In this document: positions 49,369-63,100 of the stretch, in pieces
How positions within the stretch are numbered: the stretch's first letter is position 1
How the letters are laid out: every line of letters starts with the position of its first letter
Origin: Toxotes chatareus
Lineage: Eukaryota; Chordata; Actinopteri; Toxotidae
Direction: 5' to 3'
Length of the DNA stretch: 64,000 nucleotides
Assembly (NCBI GenBank): GCA_016801885.1
Contig: CM028900.1
Span: forward strand, 11,984,972-12,048,971
Program-made: the position numbers and the translations under genes
Notes under the pieces: generated by a model
The model's input: only the letters and a program-made list of their open reading frames with translations
Databases searched by the model: none
Told to the model about the DNA's origin: nothing

Positions 49369-49384
49369 GGGGGGGGGGGGGGGG
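49369..49384. repeat. poly-G tract
   Basis: About sixteen consecutive G residues, preceded by GTGTGGTGTGGAGC. Confidence 0.95.
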
Positions 49385-50081
49385 ACTCCAACTTTCCTGC
49401 CTGGCTCTCTCCTGGGAACCTGGGGGCTAAGACGCTGGAGCTCCTCCACACAGGTATCATATTCAGCAGGCCCCTCAGTACAGCTGGGCTCCAGTCCAAA
49501 ACTCCCTGACTGTCTGCCTTGGTGGAGAGAGGTGGAGGCGCCATAAGGTAACAGTAGCAGAAATGCCAACAGGTGAAACCAAATATTCAGGTTTGATACT
49601 GTTGTTGTCATTTCACAGAATAATGGCATTAAGCCTTTGTGCCCGTTTTAATGTAGGTTAAATTATTTGAATGATTAAACATGCCAAAACATGATGGTGG
49701 TGGTGGAGGGGGCGGGCGGGACTGAGGAAATACAACCATTAATCGATGTTCTTCCCTTTCTTCTCCTTTCTTGTGAGATATGAAAAGTGAGAGAAGGGGA
49801 GACTGAAACCCATGAGAGTTTCAGACATAAATCAACCTCCCACATCTCCACTCTGACACAACAATAATGGACAGACTGTGTCCCCCCTTACAAAAGCGCA
49901 GCGACTGAGGGCCCACTGCTGGATCCACTGTAATAGTCTTGACTCTGGGAGAAAGTGCACTGCCTTCTTTAGATTTCAATTCACTGCACCTGAATGGCTG
50001 ATCAACTGCACAGGGGGAATAAACTGAAATAGACATGTTGAATTTTGCACTTCTCACCCTGGATGTGGCTTTATTTTTTTT

Positions 50082-50102
50082 GATATATATATATATATAT
50101 AT
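50082..50102. repeat. (AT)n microsatellite
   Basis: About ten AT units following a T-rich run. Confidence 0.95.
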
Positions 50103-50258
50103 AAACTTGACATCTTGAATAGCTCTAAATTTATATATATTCTTCTGCAATGTCTAATGCCAGAAGAGACCAATTTTACTGTACTTCAAGATCACGGCAC
50201 TTCATGCAACAGCTTTGAAACCGTTTTCAGGTTTGATTGACAATGAACAATGACAAGT

Positions 50259-50277
50259 AAAAAAAAAAAAAAAAAAA
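50259..50277. repeat. poly-A tract
   Basis: Nineteen consecutive A residues, shortly before the composite repeat starting near 50340. Confidence 0.95.
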
Positions 50278-50339
50278 TCTAAAGAGAGTGAACTGCTGAT
50301 TGTTTACCAAAATAGTGCTTCACAAAAGGCTAATAAAAA

Positions 50340-50920
50340 CAGTCAAAACAGTATCAGCAGTATGATATGATCTAGCATCTGCGAGTAAGGATTATTTTCA
50401 CTATGATTAATCTGCTAATTATTTTCCTCAAAGAATTAATTAATCACTTGGTTTATATAACGTTAAAGATTTTAAATAAATAGTTAAATATGTCCATCAC
50501 TATTTCCCAGATCGCAAGTTAACCCATCTTTACATGCTTGCAACCTGAGAACCTGGTTGACATTTTTGCGTTTTGCTTTTTGAATTTCAAAATGATCAAT
50601 TTTCTTTTCTTCGCTTTCTTGCCGAGAATTAGTTAGATGACAAGGCTGATAGCCCTCCCATGTCTGAACATTTCCTATGAGGCAACTGCCAGCAGCCAGT
50701 TACCTTAGCATAGCATAAACACAGGAAACGGGGGAACAGTTCTGTCCAAAAGGAACAAAATCCGCCCACCAGTTCCTTTAAAGCTCTCTAATTAAAATGT
50801 TGTATTTTGTTTGCTTAATCCAATCAAAATCCAATGTGTAAAAACACAAAATCGACAAATTAGTTTCCTGGAGTCTTGAGCTGGCTGTCAGGTAACTGAC
50901 GCACTTTTTTTTTTGCAAGA
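50340..50920. repeat. Composite teleost interspersed repeat
   Basis: The right part carries text of a widespread fish repeat: CTTAGCATAGCATAAACACA, GGAAACGGGGGAACAG, TCTGTCCAAAAGGAACAAAA, TCCGCCCACCAGTTCCTTTA, AGCTCTCTAATTAAAATGTT. The left part (50380-50470) has the ATTATTTTC...GATTAATCTG and AATTAATTAATCACTTGG words of the AATCGACTAA family. Borders are approximate and class was not determined. Confidence 0.6.
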
Positions 50921-52545
50921 AAATGAATAAGCGTATTTCCCAAAACGTCTCCTTCTTACTTTGAGTATTTACAGACAGGTGCAATGGGACATGAGGGCCC
51001 AGGACAGACTCATAGTGTGAAGTGTGGGGGGAATAATTAAGCTTCTGTAAACTCAACTGTGTGGTCTGAATCAGCAAAAGGGCTTTCACAACCTTCTGGC
51101 AACTGCACAGAGGCCTGCAGATCATCCAAACAATCCACGTGCATGCTAGTTTGCTCTCCTCGTCCACCGGATATGTGAAGAACTGGAGTAGATGCGTCAA
51201 CATGCTGCATAAAAGCCAGACGATGGCTCTATTAAACAGTCATGTACAGCTAGTGGAATTAATGAGACAGCGCAACTTGTGAGCCTAATAAACAATAATG
51301 CCACTTCCCACTAGCAGGTCAGTCGGCTGAGCCTGTGCAGTGCAATGCGAAATGTGCACTCACAGCAGAAAAAGCAGAGAAAACTACAGTGAGATGAGGC
51401 CCCTTGTGGCCACGAGTGGATTCAATCAATCTGAATTAGAGATGTGAAGGGTTCTAAGGTTTTGTCTTGTTTCAAGTGGAGAGGGAAAAAATTGAAAATT
51501 GACCTGGCAGCCTTCATTTAGTGACAATGTGCTAAAGTATCATAAAGTATGATGGGTATTCATCACAGTGATCTGCACAAGCGGGGGCAATACAGTGGCA
51601 CAAAGGTTTTCAATTGAAAACCATAATACTCATTAGTGTAACACTCAACATCAGCAGCAATCAGAAGTTGCATTAGCTGTGAGAGGGTGCCTGGACAAAA
51701 TTATATCCCTACAGCGGCTAAAATATATACAACGCATACTGGGAAAAGCATTAATCAGGATAGCTGGACGAGCTAAAAACAGTTCAAATTCTATATGAAT
51801 ATCTATATACTGTCTCCCTTATGTACGGCCTGCATTTAAGGGGACATCTGAGTGGTGAACTGTTCCGTTTCTACAGTTTTCCTTGCAATTTCATGCCATT
51901 AATCAGTTTAAGAGTATGATCAGGGAGGATATGAGACCAGGCAGAAATGCTAAAGAACATACACCCCATTATTCTGTCTAAAATGCAGAATGAAGTAGTG
52001 AAATTAAACATTTCCAGGCAATAATATGACAATAATCCTAATTTACTGAATTGCTAGCCAAACCGAAAGAATTATTTATTTAACTGATAGAGGGAATTTT
52101 TGAAAATGTTTACAGCTCCAGGCAGTGTGGGGTTCTGACTTTGGACTTAACAGGGAAAATTAAGAGAATATGGACCGAATATTCTTAAATTCTCCTGGCA
52201 TGTGGATCTCTGCATCAGTGTTTTATATTATCAAAAACATATTTATACTCTAACTAGGTTATGCAGAAGCCTGTGATTAATATGGCGAAGAGATCTAGAT
52301 AGTGAGTTTAAGGAAGTTGAGTTCATCTCTAATAAAATTATACACAGATAGAAACATAGATTTAAAGTGATTTATAATCGGTTTAACCGGAGATAACAAA
52401 TGCTGGCAATGTAACAAGAACATTTTAATAAATGCCCCCCGGTGCTGGTACTGGGGAAAAAAAAACTCTTAAAGAAAAGATAAAACATTGTTGAACAGAA
52501 ACTCCACAAATGTGTCTATTAGGGCATAAATCTGTCATGGTACCA

Positions 52546-52985
52546 GGTAGTGGGGGAGGAAGGACTCAGATCTTTTACTTAAGTAAAAATAGAAATACCA
52601 CAGTGCAAAGATACTCTGCTACAAATAAAAGTCATGCATTCAAGTAAAAGTGCTAAATTATTAGTATCAGGAAGTACTTAAGGTAACAAGAGTAAAACTG
52701 CTTATATTTTGGAATTGCCCATTTCAGAATAATATATATTGTATATTGTAGGGTTATGTTGCAGCAGACAAAGGTGGAGTTAATTTGAACTGCTTTAGGT
52801 AGCATGTGTCAGGTATATCAGGTGAATCTAAAACAATAGTTCACAAATTATTTGTTGATTATATTTTGTATTATAAAAATGAATCTGCACTGTAACTAAT
52901 AAATATTTAAAATAAACATAGTGGAGTGAAAGTACCACAAACCTGTACCTAAGTATTTGGTAACTTATCACTACTATCGCCAGGG
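52546..52985 (+). mobile_element. Teleost repeat with matching ends ('CTCAGATCTTTTACTTAAG' type)
   Basis: The left part reads GGACTCAGATCTTTTACTTA then AGTAAAAATAGAAATACCAC, the standard text of a very common percomorph repeat. The right end, reverse complemented, begins AGTAGTGATAAGTTACC, similar to the left GTAGTGGGGGAGGAAGG, suggesting short inverted termini of a non-autonomous DNA element. About 440 bp; no reading frame. Confidence 0.65.
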
Positions 52986-53224
52986 CTGAGCTTGTAGTAA
53001 GAGGTTTTCTTTAAGTGACGCAGTTTTATAAATTATACAAGTAGGTAGACAAGAGTGTGCAGAATAGACTGACAAACCATAATACCTGACTGAATGGTCT
53101 GCAGCTGAATTGAATTGCTGGTAAAGGCTAAATGTGGTAAATAGCTTTTTCTCATTTTTAGCTGTGGCAGCAACATGGCACTGTGTCGGTCAGTTCACCA
53201 CTCTGGTCGACTAAAATATGTAAT

Positions 53225-53480
53225 AAGACTATAACTGTCTGATGGGTTGCTGTGAAGTTTTGAGACATTCATGATCCCCAGAGGACGAACCCTTGTGACA
53301 CCTGCACTTGTCTGACTTCCTCCAGTGCCATCATGAGGTTGACATTTTTGGCTTTTATTTGCATATCTCATATCTCAACAACTACTGGGTGTAATTTGAT
53401 ACAGACATTCATGGTTCCCAGAGGATGAACTACAAGAACTCCCTGACCTTATCTAGTGCCACCTGCTTCTGCTGCCTTTT
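53225..53480. repeat. Teleost repeat with internal duplication
   Basis: GACATTCATGATCCCCAGAG (about 53264) and GACATTCATGGTTCCCAGAG (about 53404) begin two related segments, each continuing with GA(C/T)GAAC and TCCAGTGCCATC / TCTAGTGCCACC. This is the text of a common fish repeat. Units are about 140 bases apart. Confidence 0.6.
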
Positions 53481-53675
53481 ACGTTTGTGTTGTGGTTTAC
53501 TGATATTACTTATTTCTGTAGTCCTTGTACTTTGTTTGCATGTCTCCTTTTTTCCTACTTATTAAAATCTCTAAATTATTATGCTAGACTGTGTTCAGAT
53601 TAAATGCACGTAGAATCTACAATCTCAAATCGTTAAAATGAATGAAAACCTTAATGACATACTCAATCGCTCAGT

Positions 53676-53681
53676 TTTATT
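53676..53681 (-). other. hat1: hat1 poly(A) signal candidate
   Basis: TTTATT on the plus strand gives AATAAA on the minus strand, about 495 bases after the hat1 stop codon. It is the first canonical signal I noticed downstream, implying a 3' UTR of about 0.5 kb. Confidence 0.5.
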
Positions 53682-54173
53682 CTCCTCTCTACAATAAGAA
53701 TCACACCATTTGAGCAATATACAAAACCATTCTTTTTAATTTTCAGTATGAAGTGCTTCAAAACACCCTGGGAATTGCTTTGACAAAAGAGCTTTAAAAA
53801 ATGTGTGATGGAGAAGAAGCAGGGTTACTCTGCAGGGTAGCGGACCTCCTATCATCTGTGAAATATTACATATTTAATCTCACACAATGTGATTAAACAC
53901 ATGAGACAAACAGGAAGTCTCACCTTGCAGCTGCGCCATTCCCCTCCTCTACTGTATCAAAATCAGCTGGGAAACAGACAGGTAATTTCCACTGCAACCT
54001 ATCACTGCTACACCAGTCACTATAGATTTGTAACACTCTTGAACTAGAACAGTGATTCTGTTTCCTGTCGGTTGCAGCTAAAGTCTGTGAAAATGTGGGC
54101 TTTTGTACAGACCGGGCAGACCACCTGTATGTTGAGAGGGTGCACTCCAGGCCAGCAGTATCTCACAGTCTGA

Positions 54174-57100
54174 TCAGGCATGAGTTGCAAGCCTCTCAAT
54201 GATTCTCCTGTAGTCCTCCACAACAACCTGATAACTCTTCTCCAGCTCCTCGTGCTGCGTCTGAGTGTCCATCTGACCCATGTGGGACACCAGCTCCTCT
54301 GGCCGCAGGCACTTCCTCATCTTTGCCAGCTCCCTCTGATTCTTCTACACAAAATAAACAGCATAAACACATTACAGTGAGAATGTGTGAGTGAGTGGCT
54401 GGATGTCCATGAAGGACTCTACATGATGAATTGCATAACATGTACCTGGTACATGTTATGAATGGCATATTACTGATCTTGTTACTGATCTTTTAAAAAT
54501 TAAAAACTTATTTATAAACAATGAATGAATGAATTACAATGTATATACCCTTTATTAAGAATGTCTTAGTAGACAGTGGTATAAACATTGGTAGTGAAAT
54601 CAGAGAGCTGAAAGTTTCTGGACATGGACAGACAAATACGCATTCACTTGGTCCTGTCCAATCTCCTGCTTGCATGCATGTATGCACTTGGTCCTGTCCA
54701 ATCTCCTGCTTGCATGTATGCATGCAGACATGGTCACTGGGGAATTGGGGGGGGCAGAAATGTATAATCTGCCTCAAATTCACAGAACCGCAGCCTCTGC
54801 CATTCAACTAACTGCACGCTAAATCTCCTCAGGGAAGGGAAAAAAACAGCCTGCATCTGGCCACCAGATCTTTCCTTGCCACTCTCCCAAGGAATTCCTA
54901 CTTCCCTCTTCACCACATAGGTCTTTTCCATGTCAGATTCTGCCTTTTTTGAGACATGTGGTTACCCTGCTGACAGCAGATTCTCTAATGGTTGGTATGC
55001 AAAGTCAGAGCGAGCAGCTCAAACATAAAATGTCACAAGCAAACAGGATGTAGGGTGTTATACTGGTGCACACAAATCTAGCTAGTAGTTCCCACTGTCA
55101 AGTCCTGTGAAACAGAATTAGAGAAGCTTATGATATTCTGCTCACTGGGCTTATGTCTGTTACAGTATATCTCTGACACTCAAAGAAAGCCTGCCCAGAA
55201 AAGCATGAGAAAATAACAAAAAACAATTTGATAAAATTGCACCGTTTGCCTGATGAAGTTCAAAAAGAGCTGCAATAGTAAAGCAACAGAACTCTGAATA
55301 GTAGCAGCTTTCTGACAAAGTGCTTCAAACACACTTTCACGAAAATTATTTCTCCCAAAGAAATGCAAATCCTGAGTAATGACGTGCCTGAAAAGAAAAA
55401 GGCTCCGGCAGCAGCAAAACCACAGACGCCTGGTGGGCCCTATTGTGGCTTTAACAATATGGCGCGAGTAATCTATCAATTTTCACGGGAATAAAGATCA
55501 ATTTTTCTGCTGTTTAAAAAAAAAGGTAACATAATAAACTGGGACAATGTGGAGCTGTAAGCCAATCAAGTGCATGTCGTACGCGGGTCATTTCGCTTCC
55601 CTCAATCAGCAGCTGTAACGCTACGCTAACAAAAGGTGGAAGACTGATCACTGGATTCTTGTTTGACAGCAACACAGACAAGATAACATTCAGATTTATT
55701 GAATACATGAGGAAATCTCTCACTCGGAATCACACTCTGCGTGAACTTTTTGACCCTCTCCACACTGATATGCACAGTACACTGCTCTGAAGCGGTGATG
55801 ATGAAAACCTCACCCTGTATGGTCCAAATAGCCTCTTTTTCACCTCCAAACGGTACTCTCTTGCTTTTTCTTCATCGCTCATGTCTGTTGCTCTCAGGCG
55901 CAGGATTTCGTACACTCGCCTCGCATGTTTCTGTAGAAAAAGGGGAAAAAAAATTCCCAGCATAATTAAAATGATTTTTCACGTATATTTTTAATACATG
56001 CCAGTATGTCTCCTGAAATACTTCCCAGAACAATGGTTACAGGAAGTCACAAGCTATTCAGGACATACGGTACATCATGTCTCTGCGTATCTGTTCCAAG
56101 AAGAGCTATATTTTCTTAAGAAATGCCACCACTTTGTCCATTTACGTCACAGATTCCATGCTATGATAAGCAGCTAAATGAACCAGCATAAAGTAAAACA
56201 GTTTTTTGAGCAAAGCAGCAAAGTAAGTTGCTAAACATGGGAACACTGTAAGTTCTTTGCCAAACATTTGCTTGTTCCAACTTCTTCTTGTGAGACTTTG
56301 CTGCTTTTCTGTTTCATATCACTGTACAATGAATATCTGAAGGTTTTCGACTGTTGGTCGAACAAAACAAGCAACATCAAGGCAGTAACTCCCACAATTT
56401 TATGACACTGTACAGACTAAAACTGTTTATCAAAAACTGATTAATTGATTAAAAAAAACAAAAACAACCAATCGTCAGTTGCAGCCTGATGCAGCACCTT
56501 GTTGATTTTCAACTTGTCTTGTGCTTCTTTGATCATGTCAGCTGAGAAGCCGAGGTGCAGCTTGTCTGCAGCAAAGGATGGCAGGCCTTGACAAAGTTTG
56601 ACCAGCACGTAGTCTCTCAGCTTCACATAGTTCTCAGAGGGGTCTTCAGCTGGAAACAAGCATCATAAAACAATCAAAATGAGTTAATGTTGCTGTGATG
56701 GTTTCCGAATCACTTACAATAACCATGACACATCTGACGTTGTATAGTACGTTACTGTTAATATTGTGGTCAGTGTGTATACGTGTGTGTGTGTCGGGGG
56801 TGCAGGCTAGGGATTTTTGTGCCAACAAAAACAGACATATTTAAAAGCTTTTCAAAACTTTTTCAAAAAGTTACATGCAGACAACAGTGAAGACAGATTC
56901 CTCAAGGCCAGACGAACCATTAACCTTCTGCCTATTCGACTGCTAAATTTTTTACAACTACAAAGTTCTTTCTTGAAAAGGATTCTTCTCTGAAAGGAAA
57001 AGAGCTGGGATGCCTCTTTAGTATTCACCCTCTGTCTCTATGCAAAGCAACTATTTCGATCCATCTAGTTTCAATAGAGCCTCAGCACATTCTGGTATAC

Positions 57101-60100
57101 ATGCCAGCCCTCCAAATTAACTCACCCCCTGGATCCACAGACTACAGAGAAAAATCATTTAAACTGTTCGTGGGTGACACAGGGATCTTAGATTAAATGT
57201 TTATCCACGCCTTCTTCAACATAGTAAATGGCATTTTTAAAGAAATCAGACGCTTACCTGTGATGTCTTGCACTTTGGACAGGCTGCAATAAAATCTGTG
57301 CACCGCCTCCAGAAGCTGAGCTCCGTGACCCTCTCCTTGGAACGGAGGCAGGATCAACATTTGGCTGTTTAGTTAAAGGGCAGAGAGATGAAAACATGAA
57401 ACCAACGAGGAAACAGGTTTGCACAAAACTACTCACAAAACAAATTCGTGAGGCATCTGAGCAGTTATTCTGAGCAGGAACAGAAAGTCTTTGATTGAAA
57501 GCAGGAAATAATAGATTGTTATACTGATCCATCAATGCAACAAATCAAATCACATCAAAAGCTTATCTATAAAGTTGTTTTCAGATACAAATCACCCTGG
57601 TTTGGTAATGAAACAAAATCTGGTTGAATGGTTGGCTATATAAGCCAGTAATTTGGGCTCTTTGGGAAGAGGATAAAGAAATGTATAATTTTCCACTCCT
57701 TTTTCATACAAAAGAATGGGAAGGCACGTGCTGCCCCAGCAATTACCTTACACGTGGTCGGGTTTTGTCTGGGTACACGTAGTAATTATAAACTGTCATG
57801 TAGCCAACAGTTGCGTAGAGAGTCTCCCCATCTTTATTGTACTTTTCAAATCTGCAGATAAAACACAAAGGCAAACAGGTCAATTACAGGCACACTCCCA
57901 TCCACTGACCATTTTAGCCTCTCTGTTCTCGTGCCCACCCCCAGCCCCCAGCGTCAGCATGTTAGAGCAGCCAGGCCCCGATTGGTACACCTGCTACAAC
58001 CTGAATACATTATGCACTTAATTGGAGTACTGCAACTTAGAGGAAGAGAAGGGGTTGGAGGAGGGACTGAGCTCCTCAAAATCACTTCAGTCCATTTTCC
58101 CCATTGTCAGTATTAATAGGTGCCAGGGTAAAGAAAACACTGGCAGAGGCTCTTTTACTGTTAAGACATTGTTCAGTGTTTCAAAAGACAACAGTATTCA
58201 ATTCAGCTCTTGCCCCTGAAAAATCTGAAAAGGGCTTTCGGTACAAAGGAAGCTCTTGCCTGATCAACAATTCTCCTACGGGGGAAATATAATCAAACTG
58301 GCCTGGTAATTGGTCACAAGCGCCTCAAAGGGGGGCTTTGTTTTTCAATGACACAATAAAGGCTTTAGCATAGGGGTGGGTGCAAGGGGGTGGTGGTGGT
58401 GGTAGGGGGGGGTTTGATGTCAATTAAGGAGGGCACTCACACAAGAAAGAAGTCCCAACGATCGTCGTCTGCATCGATGAAGCTGGCAGTCTCTATGAAC
58501 CACATGAGGAAGGTCTGCAGGCGCTCGTGGTACTCTCGGAATCCAGGGCAGGTAATATCAGCCTGGGGTGAACACGGCAAAAGCCAATTTTTTAAATCTC
58601 ATCTCCGCCGTCTGATTAACAACTACAAAAACTGATTTTAAAATCTAAAAGCCTTCCTGAATGGTCAGATGAGGCAGTAAGTGATTTTTGTACCTTGTGA
58701 ATCTGGTACGTGAGTTCTCCTGCCTCCTCGCTGTGGACTGTGTACGCGTGAAGCAGGGTGCCGAAGGGCTTGAAATTGGCCTCCTTCTCCAGCAGTGAGA
58801 TGAAGTCGTCGGTGTTGCAGGTGAACCCAGCAGGAATGATTTCCCGGATCTTCCCTTCAACATCATCGGGCTGCGTAACACAGTGTGAATGAATTTAGTA
58901 ATGCAACAAACAGATCAAGCTGATAAAGGACACTCCAGCATATGTCTGTAAGACATATTCCCATAAACGTGACCAGTGATTCTGTATTGTCAAACAAATT
59001 TATAATTTTAAATATACTTAGTGTTGTGCACACAGATATCACGTTCATTGAAATTACTGCTTTTAAATTAGGAAAATCTGAAAAAAAAAAAAAAAACGTG
59101 CAAAATAACGTGTAAAATAAAACTGGAAGCATACATGTTTTGTGCCAATGAAGAGAAAACCATTAGGCAATTAAAACTGTCAGCTGAGCAGAGACCACAG
59201 CAGCCCCCTCCCCCCCTCGTCGGTGAAAAGACCACTTAAATCAGTACATTTACTACTTATGTTAAGCCATGAATATGTGATGAAGTTGCCACAATAAACG
59301 CATTTCTGCTTCTCACTGGGAAATAAAATCTTATGAATTGATCTCAACTTAACAAACCTTTGGGCATCCATAATAGAGGCCTCTCCTCTAATCCTGCCAA
59401 GTGAACCCAATCAAATGAATTTGCCCCTGCGTTTTCAAAGAGCCTCAGAGACAAAGGGGCCCTACCCTTGGACTTTTTACTCAGTACAACGTGTGGTTAG
59501 TTCAGCTGTAATGTTTGCATTGTATCCATTTCCACAAGGATTGACATGAGAACACTTTGCTAAGCAGCCCTTTCACACCATTTACATGTGTGATGGGCAT
59601 TATTTCGGCACAGAGACCCTTGCTGCTCAGCATTGAAAACTGGGAAATGAAGAAGGTCTGAGCAAAATGCACTACAAAAGGCTAATACAACATACTGCTA
59701 ATTCCCCCCCTTTCAGACATCAGCTAATATCTAACTGGAAGTAATGCACCTGCAGCTGAATGCCTCTTAACCATTGTAATTGTTCAGCCACATTTCTAAG
59801 GAACAAGGAGCATACTTAAAAGGCCATGGACAAACAAGTCCCTTTGTCCTAGGCACTCTCCTACATACTAGACACTAAATTGCACAGCCTCCCAGAATAG
59901 ATGCCTGAGTTTGGCATGAATATAACTTAACAATCTACCTTTAGAACACTTTGTTAATGTCTTTGATTTCTAACAATAAGCACAAAGGGAGCATAAACTA
60001 TCTAATTTGTTGTGTTGGTATTATTTCATCTCTTTAATCTTCTTCAAGGACCATACTACATTCAAGATTCACAGTAATTTTTCTGTTTATGATTTTGTTA

Positions 60101-63100
60101 TTTGTATTAATTTAAAATTTTAAGTTAAAGCGTGTTTACACATCCACATTTAACCACTACAAGCACTCAGCAGTTTCCTCCAGTTCGCAGCCCATGTGCA
60201 CAAAGGCTCTGGCACTAATATCAGTGTTTTCTGTGAGAGGTCCAGTAGTACGCGTTTTTGGCTGATTTAAAGGGGAGAAGGTGATTTTTGATGAGAGTCT
60301 TGTATCAACGTGGCAGCTGCATAAACTCCATCTCTGCCTCCCCTCGTCTCTTGCTCTCTTCTCTCACCAGCTGCACCGCACCCCGACCGTCCACATGCAC
60401 TCAGAGACAAACACTCTTCAGATGCAGCCTGAACTCGGCTGCTCCCCTCACTCTCTACCTCTACACCAGCTGCACTCAAACCCTTAACAAGGTGAACACT
60501 CAGGGGTCAGCGCTGAACACTAAGTAGTGGCACACAACGACAGTAAGCCAGCCATCAGGCTTCAGTTTGAATATAAGCTTCAAACTATGTTCCCTAAAAG
60601 TCTAATGGCTCTCTTTACGTTTAGAAATAGTGAACTGGTTGCAGAGATGAAAGGGATGCGGTGCTCATCACCCATATCTGGATAATTTGAGTGCATCCAC
60701 AGAAACACCAAATCCTGTTGAGTTTATAGGTTACACCACTGCTCCCAATGTCACCAGTTGAAGGCCACATTGTCCAGTATGCAGACCCCAACCCCCCCCC
60801 ACCCAAAAAACCCCACCGGCTCCAGACAAGACAGATGTCCCAGAGCTGAATCATCCGACCTCAATAGGGGCCCTGGCTAATTCTTGCACTCATTCTGCAC
60901 CTTTGCTGCTTTGACAACTTCAGGAAATATTCAAAGCTGCCAGTGGCCTTTTGTGAAGTCTCCGAGAAGGAGAACCTAGGACGAGTATTCTGCTTTACTG
61001 TCCGTTTTTGTCCAAATACTGGCTGTTGATATGTAAATTCCTAGATCTGGCAATTACAAAAAGGCAGAAAGCTGTACATACTAAGCAGCGCTACTCTCAG
61101 AGGAACACTGAAACTAACTGTCAAGTCATTATCTCGCTGATTAATTAATAAATTAATCATTATGTAAACAGGGTGTCTCAATTTTTTTTTTTTAAAGGAA
61201 TATAAACCTATTGAGGATCAGTTTACAGATATTCAACCTCTAAGATTTTGGTTGTTGATGCCTTGAACAACAATTCCCTCCTGGAAATGTATATACAAGC
61301 TATCCAGCCGTGTCACATTACTCCTCCTGCTGATTCAATCACACAAACCTCTGAAAATCAATGTCTCATGTTAGACCCCGCGTACAAAACCGCTTAAAAC
61401 CCTTCTCTTCCGACAGGGAGGAGTAGGATTAGTGTACTGACACAGGGGACCATGGTGGGATGAGATTTAGTCTAACAAAACAGGAGATTTCTTACAGGAA
61501 TAATGTCCCCACCCAGAGAGGCTCAGAGTTACTTCAGTACATGAAGAAACAAGAAACTGTCACAAACCAACCAAGTCTATGATCTACTCAACTTTAAAAA
61601 ATAATTGAGCGCACAGGCCTTCTGTCATACAATTATGGAGGCAACCACTCAGTAAAGCTGCCCACTGTTTGTCTATCAAAGTTTCTGTTTGATTTACTAA
61701 AATTCAAGGGCATGTATTGTGCTGTATTTTGACATGTTAGATTTTCAACATCATTGACAAATAAAATGAAATCCTTGCAATTTTAACTTTTGCCATCGTG
61801 GTGTTAGTTTTCCAAAAACACAAATTATATGTGACAGTTGGTATTGAAAACTAACATTTTTGCAACTACACTCAAAATACACCAACAGTCTTTTTGTTTC
61901 CTTCAGATAACCAATAAAATATACTATTTTACAATGTTGACTCCCACTGGAGGTGAGTAGTGATCCACAGGAAGGACCCTTCATTGGCAAAGTAAAAACA
62001 AATCTTTGTATTGATATTCTAATATACTGTCTATTCTCAATGATATAACTCTTATCATAATGCAACACAGTTCTACAGCACCATAAACTACAGCCTCCAA
62101 ACTGATCATACTGTTGAATCCACACCTCTCTAAAACAGTTTAAACAAAAGCTGAACATTCATGAGGGTCGGACTTGCGGTTGTTGTATTAGACTGCATTC
62201 GTTTTAGCTATCTGTACAAGCTGCCTGTAGTTGTGTTCCTCTTAAAAGAGGTTTTCCACCAGGATTATTCTGTAATTTGCTGCCTCCACCTAATAAACCT
62301 TCCAGAGCCTGTAGCAGAGAAGTATCCCCACAGGATGAGGCTGCCACCACCAGGCTTTACAGTGGGGTTAGTGTGTTTCTGCTGATGTGTAGTGCTTGGC
62401 TTGTACCAATTATAACATTTAGTATGCTATCCAAAAAGCTCAATTTTGGTCTCAGACCATAGAACCATCTTCCACTTTGAAGCACTCAGTCACCAACTGT
62501 CTAATGCACAGTGTCTCTCAGCCATGACACCCTGTGACCCCTTCAGAGAGAGTCCACAGAAAGCATGGTCGAGACAGACTCCAGCTATGCTCTATATTTT
62601 CAATCTGTCTTTAATTACTGATGTCACAGTACTCTGAAAAGTGTCTTGTATCGTTTCCCTAAACGTTATTTCTCATATTTGGATATACACGTAGCAAAAA
62701 AAGTGCCTTTTCACACAGAGAGCAACATCAGCATCTCATCGGATTCCTGTTATCAGCCACTGGGTGAATTACAGTCCAACACTGACCGACTGTCAAAGTT
62801 TTGTTTTCTCAGCCAGCTCCTGAGTAAAATATCCAGTTGTGACGTCACACAGAGGGTGACTCTGAACGACTCGTTTTAAAGATGCAAAATCGTCACCTTG
62901 AAAAGTTGACGAGAGACTCATTTGGTACCAGTTTCATGATTAAGCATCACTTAAAACACATCACAAACCCCCAAATCCACCTAAAGACTAGACAATTCTT
63001 TTTTTCCCCATAACACCCCCTATATAAAGGATAGTGGAGGAACTTTTGGAAAATGTTTAATATTTGTGCATGTTTAAGGCATATCTTCCTCATACTGGTC

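Larger units (their letters stand above)
45641..53655. other. Gene-free, repeat-rich stretch downstream of hat1
   Basis: No gene can be supported. Contents: a GC-rich stretch at 45800-46220, a G homopolymer (49369-49384), an AT dinucleotide run, an A tract, a composite fish repeat (50340-50920), an 'AAGGACTCAGATC' repeat (52546-52985) and a fish repeat with internal duplication (53225-53480). An open frame with a signal-peptide-like start (49629-49225, minus) is discussed as an observation only. Confidence 0.55.

Noticed and set aside
61751..62158. 135-codon minus-strand frame next to the Tc1-like scrap
   Set aside because: Does not continue the transposase similarity and resembles no known protein; probably chance in hat1 intron DNA.
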